A DNA stretch of 64,000 nt, from contig JAJQCT010000032.1 of the NCBI GenBank assembly GCA_021202555.1, positions 1-64,000 on the forward strand, written 5' to 3'. This document shows positions 26,460-35,816 of the stretch, piece after piece. Position numbers and translations under genes: made by a program. Under the pieces are notes generated by a model. The model saw nothing but the letters and a program-made list of their open reading frames with translations. It was not told the origin of the DNA and ran no database searches. Position 1 is the first letter of the stretch; each line of letters begins with the position of its first letter. This DNA comes from Clostridiales bacterium. GTDB lineage: Bacteria; Bacillota; Clostridia; Oscillospirales; CAG-272.

Positions 26460-27020
26460 ATGAATAAATCTCAAAAAATCGCTTTTATTGTTCTTGCCGC
26501 TATTACTATATTACCCGTGTTGTTGTCAGCTTTTTATTTGTCATCACAATGGGAGCAATGGGGTACCGGTGACGACGGCAAATGGGCTTTCGTTGCGCTT
26601 GCTCTTTACTTAATTTCGGGCATTGTGATAACCATATTATGGCTTTCGGTTTGTCACGATATTTTATATTATCTTGCTGATAAATCAAGAAAAATTGTGT
26701 GCTACACCGTTTTTCATATAGTTTCGACGACCTTATCGTCGCTGCTGTTTGTCTGGTGTATCTACGCACTTAACGAGCTTGATTTAATTCGGCTTGGAGA
26801 TTTGATTACTTCATTATTTCGTATGTTATTTGGCGCTATCGGATCTCCAAATGCGTTGGGCGGTGCATTTATGATTTTGTTAGCTCCATTGTCTTTTGTG
26901 GTTTTGATAGCTTCCAAGCTGGCACACTTCATCATCTGGCTTACACGCCGCAGCATAAAGACGCGCAAAATTGTAAAAGCATACGAAGCCGAACACGCAT
27001 CCGATTCCTGTCAGTTATAA
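26460..27020 (+). CDS. AT-rich four-helix membrane protein, function unknown (paralogue 1)
   Basis: A 186-residue protein, not recognised. Four hydrophobic segments are visible, starting IAFIVLAAITILPVLLSAFYL. The C-terminus KLAHFIIWLTRRSIKTRK resembles the C-terminus ELAYFITWLKLTIQKKK of the next gene, so the two are likely paralogues. AAAGGAG precedes the ATG. Base composition is visibly more AT-rich than the surrounding genes, suggesting acquisition. Small paired membrane proteins with a separate strong promoter could be immunity or transporter components; no function is claimed. Confidence 0.65.
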   Translation: MNKSQKIAFIVLAAITILPVLLSAFYLSSQWEQWGTGDDGKWAFVALALYLISGIVITILWLSVCHDILYYLADKSRKIVCYTVFHIVSTTLSSLLFVWCIYALNELDLIRLGDLITSLFRMLFGAIGSPNALGGAFMILLAPLSFVVLIASKLAHFIIWLTRRSIKTRKIVKAYEAEHASDSCQL

Positions 27021-27073
27021 TCCCATCGCATCATAACCCCATCGCCGGTAAGGGGGTAAGGAGGTAAATCGCA

Positions 27074-27514
27074 ATGAAAAAAAGTACAGTAAAATCAGCT
27101 TTTGTAGCTGTTTTGCTTATCACATTAGTATGCATGGTAATTTTTGCTTATATTGACAAGTCAAATGGCAAAGCAATTTTAGGCAACGATTATTACAAAC
27201 CGCTCGGAAGAGGGTTTGACTATTTTATTTATTTTCTCATAACGCTTCCGATTATTTTGCTTGAAACTGTCGCTTATCAGGCGGCATCCTGCTTCTTCAT
27301 TTGTAAGCCGTCTTACAAATCGAGCCGGTTTTTTGTCGCCGTCCTTCTTGTGCTTTCCGCCGCCGAAATTATAAGCGTAATTCTCGGAATCGCTGTCAAC
27401 GAAAGCTTTTTGCTTGTGATGTTTTTAACTATGCCTGTTATGCTCTTCGTCGAGCTTGCGTATTTCATCACATGGCTGAAGCTCACCATACAAAAGAAAA
27501 AGGCGGCGCGGTAA
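27074..27514 (+). CDS. AT-rich four-helix membrane protein, function unknown (paralogue 2)
   Basis: A 146-residue protein with four hydrophobic segments (SAFVAVLLITLVCMVIFAYI, FDYFIYFLITLPIILLETVAY and two more). It starts 53 bases after its paralogue with AAGGAGG before the ATG. The C-terminal helix and basic tail (ELAYFITWLKLTIQKKKAAR) match the upstream protein. A terminator follows directly. The function is unknown. Confidence 0.65.
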   Translation: MKKSTVKSAFVAVLLITLVCMVIFAYIDKSNGKAILGNDYYKPLGRGFDYFIYFLITLPIILLETVAYQAASCFFICKPSYKSSRFFVAVLLVLSAAEIISVILGIAVNESFLLVMFLTMPVMLFVELAYFITWLKLTIQKKKAAR

Positions 27515-27532
27515 TTCATGCGCGAATACATA

Positions 27533-27577
27533 AAAAAATGAAAGACCGCAGTTTGCAGCTGCGCTCTTTCATTTTTT
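27533..27577. terminator. Bidirectional terminator between the membrane protein islet and the ATP synthase operon
   Basis: AAAAAATGAAAGA pairs with TCTTTCATTTTTT, with a secondary GCAG/CTGC stem at the tip. It serves both convergent units. The distal arm includes the stop codon of atpC. Confidence 0.85.
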
Positions 27578-27991
27578 ATAATTTCTGTTCGCCTTTATTC
27601 TTGTAAGCGCGCGGGAAAGCTTTGCGGATGCCGCGCGGAATTCAAGCCCGCTCCGGCTTCGTTTCAGCTCCTCTTCCGCCTCGGCAGCGCTTCTCTCTGC
27701 GCGCAGAACGTCTATATCCGCGGGATGCTCCGCCGATTCAACAAGAATCAGCACATCCCCGTCCGACACCTTCACCACGCCGTCCGACACCGCCGCATGA
27801 AACACATCCCCGTCGGGCGTGCGGTATGACAAAATCCCGGGCGCGACCGCAGCCGCCATATTCGCGTGACCCGCCATAATCCCGTATTTGCCGTCGGGAC
27901 AGGTCACGGTGACTGACGACGCCTCGCCGTTATAAAAAATCCTGTCCGCCGCGATTATGCGCAGCGGAAACGTATACGCTCGCTCTGCCAT
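27569..27991 (-). CDS. atpC: ATP synthase F1 subunit epsilon
   Basis: A 140-residue protein with the epsilon beta-sandwich (PLRIIAADRIFYNGEASSVTV, GILSYRTPDGDVFHAAVSDG) and a C-terminal helical hairpin (ERSAAEAEEELKRS). It forms the central stalk with gamma and can inhibit ATP hydrolysis. It is the last gene of the atp operon, two bases after atpD, and its stop codon lies inside the terminator stem. Confidence 0.93.
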   Translation of the reverse strand: MAERAYTFPLRIIAADRIFYNGEASSVTVTCPDGKYGIMAGHANMAAAVAPGILSYRTPDGDVFHAAVSDGVVKVSDGDVLILVESAEHPADIDVLRAERSAAEAEEELKRSRSGLEFRAASAKLSRALTRIKANRNYKK

Positions 27992-27993
27992 CG

Positions 27994-29409
<1,416 letters not shown>

Positions 29410-30291
29410 TCATCTGCCCGCTCCCTGCGGCTGCGAGCCTGCCGCAATTTCCGTTATTTCCTCCGTAATTGCCGCCTGTCGCTCGCGCATATAGTCCCTT
29501 GTCAGCTCCTCAAGAAGCTCGTCCGCGCTCCTGTTCGCTGCGTTCATCGCCATCATACGCGACTGCTGCTCGCACGAGAAGCTCTCGACGAGCGCGCCGT
29601 ATATGAAGCCCACCATGTAGCCGGGAATCATGCTGTCGATTACGTCCTTCGCCGTCGGGAAATACTCAAATTCGCTGCTCGCTCCCTCCTCGCCGTCCGG
29701 CACATACGCCGTTCGGTTTAGCGGAAGCAGGCGCGGCATGAACGCCTTCGGCGCACCGCCCTCAAAGCTCGAATAAATTACGAAAATTCGCCCGATTTTG
29801 CCCGAATCGTACAGCCTCAGCATATAATACGCTATTTTTCGCGCAAGCTGAAGCGTGGGATTTTCGCCCGAAAACACGAAATCCTCGTCAACGTCATATC
29901 CCCGCTCCAAAAGCGCGCGCCGCCCGTATTCCCCGACGGGGAAAAATTTCAGGTGCGTATGCTCCGCGCACGCCTCCTCGGCGCGCCTTACCGCGTTTTT
30001 GTTGTACGAGCCTACAAGCCCTCTGTCTGACGTTATCACAATGCAGGCGTGCGTCAGATGGTCGGGAATCTCATCGGGGCGCGGATTGACGTATTTGCTC
30101 TCGACGCTCGGAGACACCTTGAAAATGTGCTTTATCTCGCCCCGCAGCGCGTCGAAATAAATCCTCGTGTTCGCCGCGGATTCGCGCGCGCGGCGCAGCT
30201 TCGAGGACGAAATCAGATACATCGCGCCCGTGATTTTGCGCGTTTCGCGGACGCTTTCGATTCGCTCCTTTATTTCCTTTAAGGACGACAA
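29410..30291 (-). CDS. atpG: ATP synthase F1 subunit gamma
   Basis: A 293-residue central rotor subunit. The N-terminal helix (LKEIKERIESVRETRKITGAMY) and the C-terminal helix (ESFSCEQQSRMMAMNAANRSADELLEELT) form the coiled coil that turns inside F1; the ITSDRGLVGSYN block lies in the globular middle. It sits 20 bases after the delta-alpha fusion gene. Confidence 0.96.
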   Translation of the reverse strand: MSSLKEIKERIESVRETRKITGAMYLISSSKLRRARESAANTRIYFDALRGEIKHIFKVSPSVESKYVNPRPDEIPDHLTHACIVITSDRGLVGSYNKNAVRRAEEACAEHTHLKFFPVGEYGRRALLERGYDVDEDFVFSGENPTLQLARKIAYYMLRLYDSGKIGRIFVIYSSFEGGAPKAFMPRLLPLNRTAYVPDGEEGASSEFEYFPTAKDVIDSMIPGYMVGFIYGALVESFSCEQQSRMMAMNAANRSADELLEELTRDYMRERQAAITEEITEIAAGSQPQGAGR

Positions 30292-30311
30292 GACCCCGCC
30301 CCCTTTTTTCT

Positions 30312-32081
30312 TTAATTTTCTGACCCGATAAATTCAAGCGCGTATTCCGTCGCCGCCGTGACTATTTTTTCGCGCAGCTCGTCGGAAAGCGTCTTTTTCT
30401 CCGCCAGCTCACGCGAAACCGACGGGAGCTTTTCGTCAAAATACGCGCAAAGCCCGAGTGCAAATTCGGGCGCGCGCGAGGCGGGTACGCCGTCCGCCGC
30501 GTGAGAGAGCGCCGCGACAAGCACTATTATCTGATGCTCGGCGCTCATAGGCGAATTCTTCGGCTGCCTCATGAAGGCTGTCAGAAGCTCGCCGTACATT
30601 ATGCTCCTTCGCGTTGTCTCGTCAAGGTCGGAGGAAAATCTCGTGAACACCTCCGTTTCGCCGTACTGCTCAAGGAGCAGACGCAGCGATTTTGACGCGC
30701 TTCTCATTGCCGGCGTCTGCGCGTCACCGCCGACGCGCGACACGGAAAGGCTCACGTTTACGGCGGGGCGCTGCCCCGAATGAAAGAGATTCGATTCAAG
30801 GTAAATCTGCCCGTCGGTGATTGAAATTGTGTTTGTGGGGATATACGCCGAAACGTCTCCCGACAGCGTTTCCACAATCGGAAGCGCCGTCATGCTGCCG
30901 CCGCCAAGCTCGGGCGAGAGCTTCGCCGCGCGCTCAAGCAGGCGTGAATGAAGATAAAATACGTCCCCGGGATATGCCTCGCGTCCCGGAAATCTGCCGA
31001 GAAGAAGGCTCATGGTCCTATATGCGACGGCGTGCTTTGATAAGTCGTCGTAGACGATAAGCACGTCGCGCCCGCGCTTCATGAAATATTCGCCGAGTGT
31101 GCAGCCCGCGTAGGGTGCGATATACTGTATCGGCACGGAATCCGACGCGGATGCTAAAACGACTGTAGTATATTCCATCGCGCCGTGCGAGGCGAGCGTG
31201 TCCGCGATTTTCGCGACCGAGCTTGCCTTTTGCCCGATTGCGACATAAATGCAGATGACGTCCTTGCCCTTCTGATTTATAATAGTGTCAGTTGCTATCG
31301 TCGTTTTTCCCGTGCGTCTGTCGCCGATTATAAGCTCGCGCTGCCCTCTCCCTATCGGGAACATCGAATCGATGACAAGAAGCCCCGTTTCAAGGGGCGT
31401 GCTGACGGGCGTTCTGTCTATAATTCCGGGTGCTGGCGCCTCCGTCGGCATATAATCGTCCGCAGCAATCGCGCCCTTTCCGTCAAGCGGTGTCCCGAGC
31501 GGGTCGATAACACGTCCGATGAAGCCCTCGCCGACGGGAATACCCGCCGTTTTTCCCGTTCTGTAAACGCGGCTCCCCGACTTTATATTTTCGTCCCCGC
31601 CGAAAAGGATGCATCCGATTTTGTCCTCGTCAAGCTCCTCGGCAAGTCCGCGCACGCCTCCGTCAAATAGAAGGATTTCGCCGTATTCCGCGTCAGAAAG
31701 CCCCGAAACCGTCGCGATTCCGTCGCCGACGGTGACGACGCGCCCGATTGTTTCGGACACGATGCGGGGCGTCCAGTCCTCTATCGCCTCGTGCATTAAG
31801 GGAATCAAGCCCTCCGCGCTTACGTGACCGCCGGCGTTTTCCGCGGCGGCGCTCCGGGAGAGCTTTTCTTTTATGTCGGAAAGATGACGCTCAAGGCTCC
31901 AGTCGTATATGTCGTCCCCGACAGTGAGGCGGAATCCCGCGACAACGGAGCTGTCGCGCTCAAAGACAAGCTTTACGGGCGCGCCGTATTTTTCCGAGAT
32001 TATTTCCGTGAGCTTCGCTTCGGCTTCGGGAGACGGCGGCACTCTGCCCGTGACCTTTGCCGTCACAATATCAGCCGCCAT
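30312..32081 (-). CDS. atpA: ATP synthase delta(C-terminal domain)-alpha fusion subunit
   Basis: A 589-residue protein. The ATG at 32081 has GGGGGAG seven bases upstream and overlaps the end of atpF by 11 bases; the ORF-track start runs through atpF. Residues 1 to about 75 match the C-terminal domain of delta/OSCP (KLTEIISEKYGAPVKLVFER, then VGDDIYDWSLERHLSDIKEKL). A short linker leads to a complete alpha subunit (SETIGRVVTVGDGIATVSGL, P-loop GDRRTGKTTIA, AVNVSLSVSRVGG). There is no separate atpH, and the delta N-terminal helical domain is not seen anywhere in the operon. The fusion would tether the b-binding part of delta directly to alpha. Confidence 0.93.
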   Translation of the reverse strand: MAADIVTAKVTGRVPPSPEAEAKLTEIISEKYGAPVKLVFERDSSVVAGFRLTVGDDIYDWSLERHLSDIKEKLSRSAAAENAGGHVSAEGLIPLMHEAIEDWTPRIVSETIGRVVTVGDGIATVSGLSDAEYGEILLFDGGVRGLAEELDEDKIGCILFGGDENIKSGSRVYRTGKTAGIPVGEGFIGRVIDPLGTPLDGKGAIAADDYMPTEAPAPGIIDRTPVSTPLETGLLVIDSMFPIGRGQRELIIGDRRTGKTTIATDTIINQKGKDVICIYVAIGQKASSVAKIADTLASHGAMEYTTVVLASASDSVPIQYIAPYAGCTLGEYFMKRGRDVLIVYDDLSKHAVAYRTMSLLLGRFPGREAYPGDVFYLHSRLLERAAKLSPELGGGSMTALPIVETLSGDVSAYIPTNTISITDGQIYLESNLFHSGQRPAVNVSLSVSRVGGDAQTPAMRSASKSLRLLLEQYGETEVFTRFSSDLDETTRRSIMYGELLTAFMRQPKNSPMSAEHQIIVLVAALSHAADGVPASRAPEFALGLCAYFDEKLPSVSRELAEKKTLSDELREKIVTAATEYALEFIGSEN

Positions 32082-32589
32082 CCTGCGGCTCCCCCACGGC
32101 TCCCGCGCGTTCCTTCCGCTTTTCGGAAAGCGCGTATGAAATGAAGCTGTCGTATGTCGTCTCCGACAGAAGCTTTTCCGTCGTCTCAATCGCGAGGCGC
32201 TCGATTTCCTCGCCCGCGCCGTCGATTATGGCGCGCTTTTCGCGCTCGCCCTCAAGCTTTGCCGCCGCCACGATTTCCTCCGCGCGTGCCTCAGCCTCGG
32301 CAATTTTTTCGCCGCAAAGCGTCGATGCCTCAGCCTCGGCTTTTGATTTTATGCTAGCTGACTCCGCGTCAAGCCTTGACTTTTCCATGGAATTTGCGGC
32401 TTCAAGCTCCTCTGCATGGCGCAGCTTTTCATCCGCCGTCTCGGTTTTCTCACGGAAACTGCGCTCGCGCTCGTCCATGAATTTTTTCACGGGCGAATAA
32501 AGCAGGAAATAAAGCCCGCCCGAAAGAATCGCGAAATTGAAAAGGTGAAGGAGTATCTGCCGCAAATCAATATTGAGCGGCAGCGCCAT
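32071..32589 (-). CDS. atpF: ATP synthase Fo subunit b
   Basis: A 172-residue stator subunit. One N-terminal membrane helix (ILLHLFNFAILSGGLYFLLY) precedes a long charged coiled coil (REKTETADEKLRHAEELEAA). The start MALPLNIDLRQILLHLF matches the usual Clostridia form and has AGGAAA upstream; an earlier ATG at 32610, overlapping the atpE stop, is possible. The C-terminus ends SEKRKERAGAVGEPQDGG and shows no delta N-terminal domain, so delta is not hidden here. Confidence 0.92.
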   Translation of the reverse strand: MALPLNIDLRQILLHLFNFAILSGGLYFLLYSPVKKFMDERERSFREKTETADEKLRHAEELEAANSMEKSRLDAESASIKSKAEAEASTLCGEKIAEAEARAEEIVAAAKLEGEREKRAIIDGAGEEIERLAIETTEKLLSETTYDSFISYALSEKRKERAGAVGEPQDGG

Positions 32590-32609
32590 AAATAAATTTC
32601 CTATGCTCA

Positions 32610-33005
32610 TCACAAAACGAATATAATGAGAATTGCGGTGACAAGCGCGTAAATGACGACTGTCTCGACAAATACAAGTCCGAGCATCATGACAGTCTGA
32701 ATCTGACCGCCAGCCTCGGGCTGACGCGCGATTCCGCCGACGGATTTAACGACGACAGCGGCAATTCCCGCGGCGCCCGCAACTGTTGCCGCGCCTATAA
32801 GGCAAGCCGCAGCAATCGCCTTTGTGGCGTCAAGGCTTGTCCCATCGTCTTCTGTCGTCGCCTCTGTAGTTTCCGCGTCCGCCGTCTCCTCGTCGTCCGC
32901 GTAAACTATTCCCGACGCGAGCATGAATGACGAGATAAGCGCAAATATCATTGCCCCCGCGAGCGCAAAAAGAAGCGCTCTTTTAATTTTTCTTTCCATA
33001 ACCAT
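32610..33005 (-). CDS. atpE: ATP synthase Fo subunit c with N-terminal signal peptide
   Basis: A 131-residue protein, longer than the usual 70-90. Residues 1-38 look like a cleavable signal peptide (ALLFALAGAMIFALISSFML, then GIVYA before the acidic stretch), followed by an acidic spacer rich in Glu, Asp and Thr. The rest is the c hairpin: the ARQPEAGGQ loop and the ion-binding glutamate in FVETVVIYAL. The glutamine used as a sodium ligand in sodium-type c rings is replaced by a hydrophobic residue, which favours proton coupling (inference). An outside N-terminus is consistent with c topology. GGGAGG precedes the chosen ATG at 33005. Confidence 0.9.
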   Translation of the reverse strand: MVMERKIKRALLFALAGAMIFALISSFMLASGIVYADDEETADAETTEATTEDDGTSLDATKAIAAACLIGAATVAGAAGIAAVVVKSVGGIARQPEAGGQIQTVMMLGLVFVETVVIYALVTAILIIFVL

Positions 33006-33048
33006 AATCAAAAAATCCTCCCTATCGGAAAAATGAAATTACAAAAAT

Positions 33049-33822
33049 TTATGTGCCGGCGACCTCTCTGCTCTTTTTAGCCTTCCGCTTTTTCTTCGGC
33101 GCCTTCGGATGCGTCGCCTCACCGTAGAAAAACGACGTGAGCATTGTAAGCACATATGTCTGCACTACCGCGTGAATCATCGTGAAAAGCACTGCCACAA
33201 GCACGGGAAGCACGAATGAAAGCTGTATCGCGTAATAGACAAGCTCCGTCACAAGCACGCCGCTGATAAGCGCGCCGAAAAGCCTGAAGCTCATCGAAAT
33301 CATGAGCGAGAAATCCTTCAGCACGTTAAGCGCGCCGGAAAAGCCGTTTGCAACAATGCCGCCGCTCAGAATTATGAGATACGAAAGCACACCGAGGCAT
33401 ATTGCCGCGTTAATATCGGAGAGTACGGCGGGAAGTGAGATTGACACACCCTCCGTCGTTACCGCCTGAACGCCGAAAAGCTCGAATATCGTACCCGCGA
33501 AAATGTAAACGCCCGCCGAGAAAATGTATGCGCCGAGAAATCCGTTTTTATGAGGGCTGTTTTTCTTTGCAAGCCCGTCGAAAAATCCGACGAGAGCCTC
33601 AAGCAGCATCTGAAATTTTCCGGGAACGTCAGTGAATTTCGGTATGACAAGAACCCGTATGAGCGCCGCCGCGATAAGAAGAATCCCCGTCACGCAAATT
33701 CCCGATATGACGGAGGGATTCACGTCGATAAGACCGAAAAGGCTTATCTTGTTCGTCTCGTGCAGTATCGCGTCGTTCATCACCTCGGAAAGATTCTCGC
33801 TCGACTCGGGAGCGTCCGTCAT
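33049..33822 (-). CDS. atpB: ATP synthase Fo subunit a
   Basis: A 257-residue membrane protein. The essential arginine is in MISMSFRLFGALISGVLV, and the last helices (VLFTMIHAVVQTYVLTMLTSFFYG) are typical. It forms the ion half-channels against the c ring. It ends in an unusual basic tail (PKAPKKKRKAKKS). ATG 33822 is chosen, but it lacks a ribosome binding site of its own; it lies five bases after the stop of a 22-codon ORF, which suggests translational coupling. A TTG three codons upstream is an alternative. Confidence 0.94.
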   Translation of the reverse strand: MTDAPESSENLSEVMNDAILHETNKISLFGLIDVNPSVISGICVTGILLIAAALIRVLVIPKFTDVPGKFQMLLEALVGFFDGLAKKNSPHKNGFLGAYIFSAGVYIFAGTIFELFGVQAVTTEGVSISLPAVLSDINAAICLGVLSYLIILSGGIVANGFSGALNVLKDFSLMISMSFRLFGALISGVLVTELVYYAIQLSFVLPVLVAVLFTMIHAVVQTYVLTMLTSFFYGEATHPKAPKKKRKAKKSREVAGT

Positions 33823-33827
33823 GGCAA

Positions 33828-33896
33828 TCAAAACGAGAGCAATATGAGCACCGCCGCGAAAATTATAATCCGCCGCCTGAATTTGCCCTTTTCCAT
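33828..33896 (-). CDS. 22-residue hydrophobic small ORF at the head of the atp operon
   Basis: MEKGKFRRRIIIFAAVLILLSF, too short for the ORF track. It has an excellent ribosome binding site (GGAAGGAGA, seven bases before ATG) and lies about 50 bases after the operon promoter. It has a basic start and a single short membrane helix. It sits where atpI often is, but is far shorter. Its stop is five bases before the atpB ATG, which has no good site. It may be a real small membrane protein, a remnant of atpI, or a translational entry peptide for atpB. Confidence 0.6.
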   Translation of the reverse strand: MEKGKFRRRIIIFAAVLILLSF

Positions 33897-33952
33897 TTGT
33901 CCGTCTCCTTCCGTTTTTTGTTCCTGCAATTTTTCTCTGTCATTTTCCCAAT

Positions 33953-33981
33953 AGTATAGCACCGAAAAATAAAAAAATCAA
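33953..33981 (-). promoter_or_regulatory. Sigma-A promoter of the ATP synthase operon
   Basis: Minus strand TTGATT, a 17-base spacer and TATACT. The start of transcription would fall near 33945, about 50 bases before the 22-codon ORF. Confidence 0.75.
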
Positions 33982-34090
33982 GCTTTTTGCGCGAAAAATG
34001 CGCGCTTTTTCGCATATTGCGCCCATGTACCGCGCGGACAATAAAAAACATTTTCGCAAAAGGAAAATCTTATGGTATAAATCGCGCAAA

Positions 34091-34133
34091 ACAAAAAATA
34101 TTCCGCCGCGAGCAGAAATTCGCAGCGGAATAT
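34091..34133 (-). terminator. Intrinsic terminator of the sipL-like gene
   Basis: On the minus strand ATATTCCGC and GCGGAATAT pair around a partly paired loop, followed by TTTTTTGTTTT. It lies about 20 bases after the sipL-like stop codon and upstream of the divergent region leading to the atp promoter. Confidence 0.75.
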
Positions 34134-34153
34134 ATTATGTTTGATGTTAAAAA

Positions 34154-35638
34154 TCAGATGACAATTACCCTTGACGGCTTGCCGCGCGACATATTTTCAT
34201 CCGTCGCGACATCCGCGAGCGGTACGCGGAATTTTTTCGCAATATCCCACGTCTCCTCGTCGGCGTCGGGATAATAGACTGTGATTCCGCGCTTTTTTTC
34301 CTCAACCTCCGGCATAAACACGAGCGAATCAAGCACTTTTTCATGTCGCGTCAGCGCGGCGGTGCCGTTAATTGACAACTCCGCGTCAATTTCAAGCTCG
34401 CCTCCCGCGCGGCATGACACGGACGCGACTATAGCCTCGCCTCTGAAATATAGCTCGCCGTCTGCGTCCCCGCCGCACGGCACGTCGTATTTCCACGGCA
34501 CGGAAAACGAGGTCGATTCATATCCGCCGCCGGTCTCAAAAAGCACTGTCCCCGTCACCCTTCCCGTCAGGCAGAGCCTACCCGAATCGAGCCGCGCCTC
34601 ATCTATCACCGCGTCGGCAGACGTGACAAATCCCTCGCCCGAGGCGCGCACGCCGGCGCTCTCGTTTACCGAAAGCGTGCATGAGACAGGCAGCAGTGGG
34701 GTCAGGTATGCAGTGTCCTTATATGACGCGGTCGCGGGAACGCGGCAGTTATATGCGTCGGCAGTGACGCTCACTGTCTCTGGCGCAGTGCATTCTGCCG
34801 TGAGCGCGTATGTCACCTCCGCTCTCGTGCCTGACGCCGCGTCGTCAACCACATCAACCGACGCTATTCTGCCGACAGCGTAAAGTGCTGCGCCCGGCGG
34901 CGCGCTGCCGTCAAGCATGACGCTTTCCTCAAATTCAGCGCTCGCGGTGTCCCTTGTGATTTTACCTTCCTCAACTGACAGCATTCGCGCCGTAATTTTT
35001 CCGCGGCACCTGCATTCGGACGCAGAGACGGCTGCGCACTCAACATGACCTATCCATGCGTCGCACGAGAGAATGTTCGTCGAGGGCGGGAGCGAGACGG
35101 CACATAACAGGTCGTGCGCGCTCCCCGAGACACTTTTCATTGTCACAAGAGAGGCGATTTTCATTTCCGTGCCGTCCGCCTCGCATTCCTGCGGGATTTT
35201 AGTCGGCGCGGACACCTCCGCCATTACGCGCGTTGTCATTTTCGTGCGAATTTGCAGCCTGCGCGGTCCCGATACGCGGCAAATCACGCCCCCTACGCAC
35301 GTCTCGCCGCGGCACACAGGCGTCTCATCGAAGCTTCCGAGCGACACCGAGGTAGAATATTCTCCCTTCAGCGTCGCTGAGCATACGGCGGGCGGCGAGG
35401 CGTCCTCGCCGTCAACAATTGACGTTTTTTCATCCGACGTCCAGTAAACCGTGTAAAGAAGCAGACCGCCCGCCTCCGCAATTATTCCGTTTGATTCGGA
35501 AAGGTAAATTCCCTCCGGCACGACGCGGCATGAAGCCGAGAGCAGCCTGCTCACCGCGGGCAGATAATCGGGAAGCGTAAATTCCGCCGCCGCCTCGTGG
35601 CTTACCTTCACGTCACGTCCTAATTTTGTTATTTCCAT
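34154..35638 (-). CDS. SipL-like spore protein (DUF3794/SPOCS repeats plus LysM-like C-terminus)
   Basis: A 494-residue protein. ATG 35638 follows GGAGG; the ORF-track start is 63 codons too early. It contains repeated DUF3794 (SPOCS) modules, as in VVPEGIYLSESNGIIAEAGG and related blocks, and ends in a LysM-like segment (GITVYYPDADEETWDIAKKF). This is the architecture of SipL, which binds SpoIVA at the forespore surface and is needed for spore coat assembly in clostridia. The length is close to that of C. difficile SipL. A sigma-E-like promoter lies directly upstream. It is monocistronic, with terminators on both sides. Confidence 0.82.
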   Translation of the reverse strand: MEITKLGRDVKVSHEAAAEFTLPDYLPAVSRLLSASCRVVPEGIYLSESNGIIAEAGGLLLYTVYWTSDEKTSIVDGEDASPPAVCSATLKGEYSTSVSLGSFDETPVCRGETCVGGVICRVSGPRRLQIRTKMTTRVMAEVSAPTKIPQECEADGTEMKIASLVTMKSVSGSAHDLLCAVSLPPSTNILSCDAWIGHVECAAVSASECRCRGKITARMLSVEEGKITRDTASAEFEESVMLDGSAPPGAALYAVGRIASVDVVDDAASGTRAEVTYALTAECTAPETVSVTADAYNCRVPATASYKDTAYLTPLLPVSCTLSVNESAGVRASGEGFVTSADAVIDEARLDSGRLCLTGRVTGTVLFETGGGYESTSFSVPWKYDVPCGGDADGELYFRGEAIVASVSCRAGGELEIDAELSINGTAALTRHEKVLDSLVFMPEVEEKKRGITVYYPDADEETWDIAKKFRVPLADVATDENMSRGKPSRVIVI

Positions 35639-35663
35639 GCTGATTACCTCCATAGTTTGTATA

Positions 35664-35693
35664 TGTTTATGCTGTGTCGGGCGGCAATATGAC
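35664..35693 (-). promoter_or_regulatory. Sigma-E-like sporulation promoter of the sipL-like gene
   Basis: Minus strand GTCATATT, a 14-base spacer and CATAAACA fit the mother-cell sigma-E pattern (ATATT, about 14 bases, CATAnnnT-like). The -10 box lies about 26 bases upstream of the start codon. No sigma-A promoter of similar quality is seen there. Confidence 0.65.
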
Positions 35694-35736
35694 ATGGTTA
35701 GGAGCGATTTTCCCGATTTATTGGGTGCCTGCGTTA

Positions 35737-35772
35737 AAAAAAGCCGCCCACCATGCAAAAGCATGATGGGCG
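35737..35772 (-). terminator. Terminator of the large ABC transport operon
   Basis: GCCCACCATGC-AAAA-GCATGATGGGC (one mismatch) is followed on the minus strand by GGC and seven Ts. It lies 45 bases after the last permease stop codon and just upstream of the sipL-like promoter. Confidence 0.85.
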
Positions 35773-35816
35773 TTTTTCTTATTCGGCAAATTAAACCGGT
35801 AGTATAGCACTCTCTA

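Noticed and set aside
32082-32189. Upstream extension of the delta-alpha fusion to 625 codons
   Set aside because: It is Arg-rich shadow sequence inside atpF; the ATG at 32081 has a good ribosome binding site and begins the OSCP-like domain.
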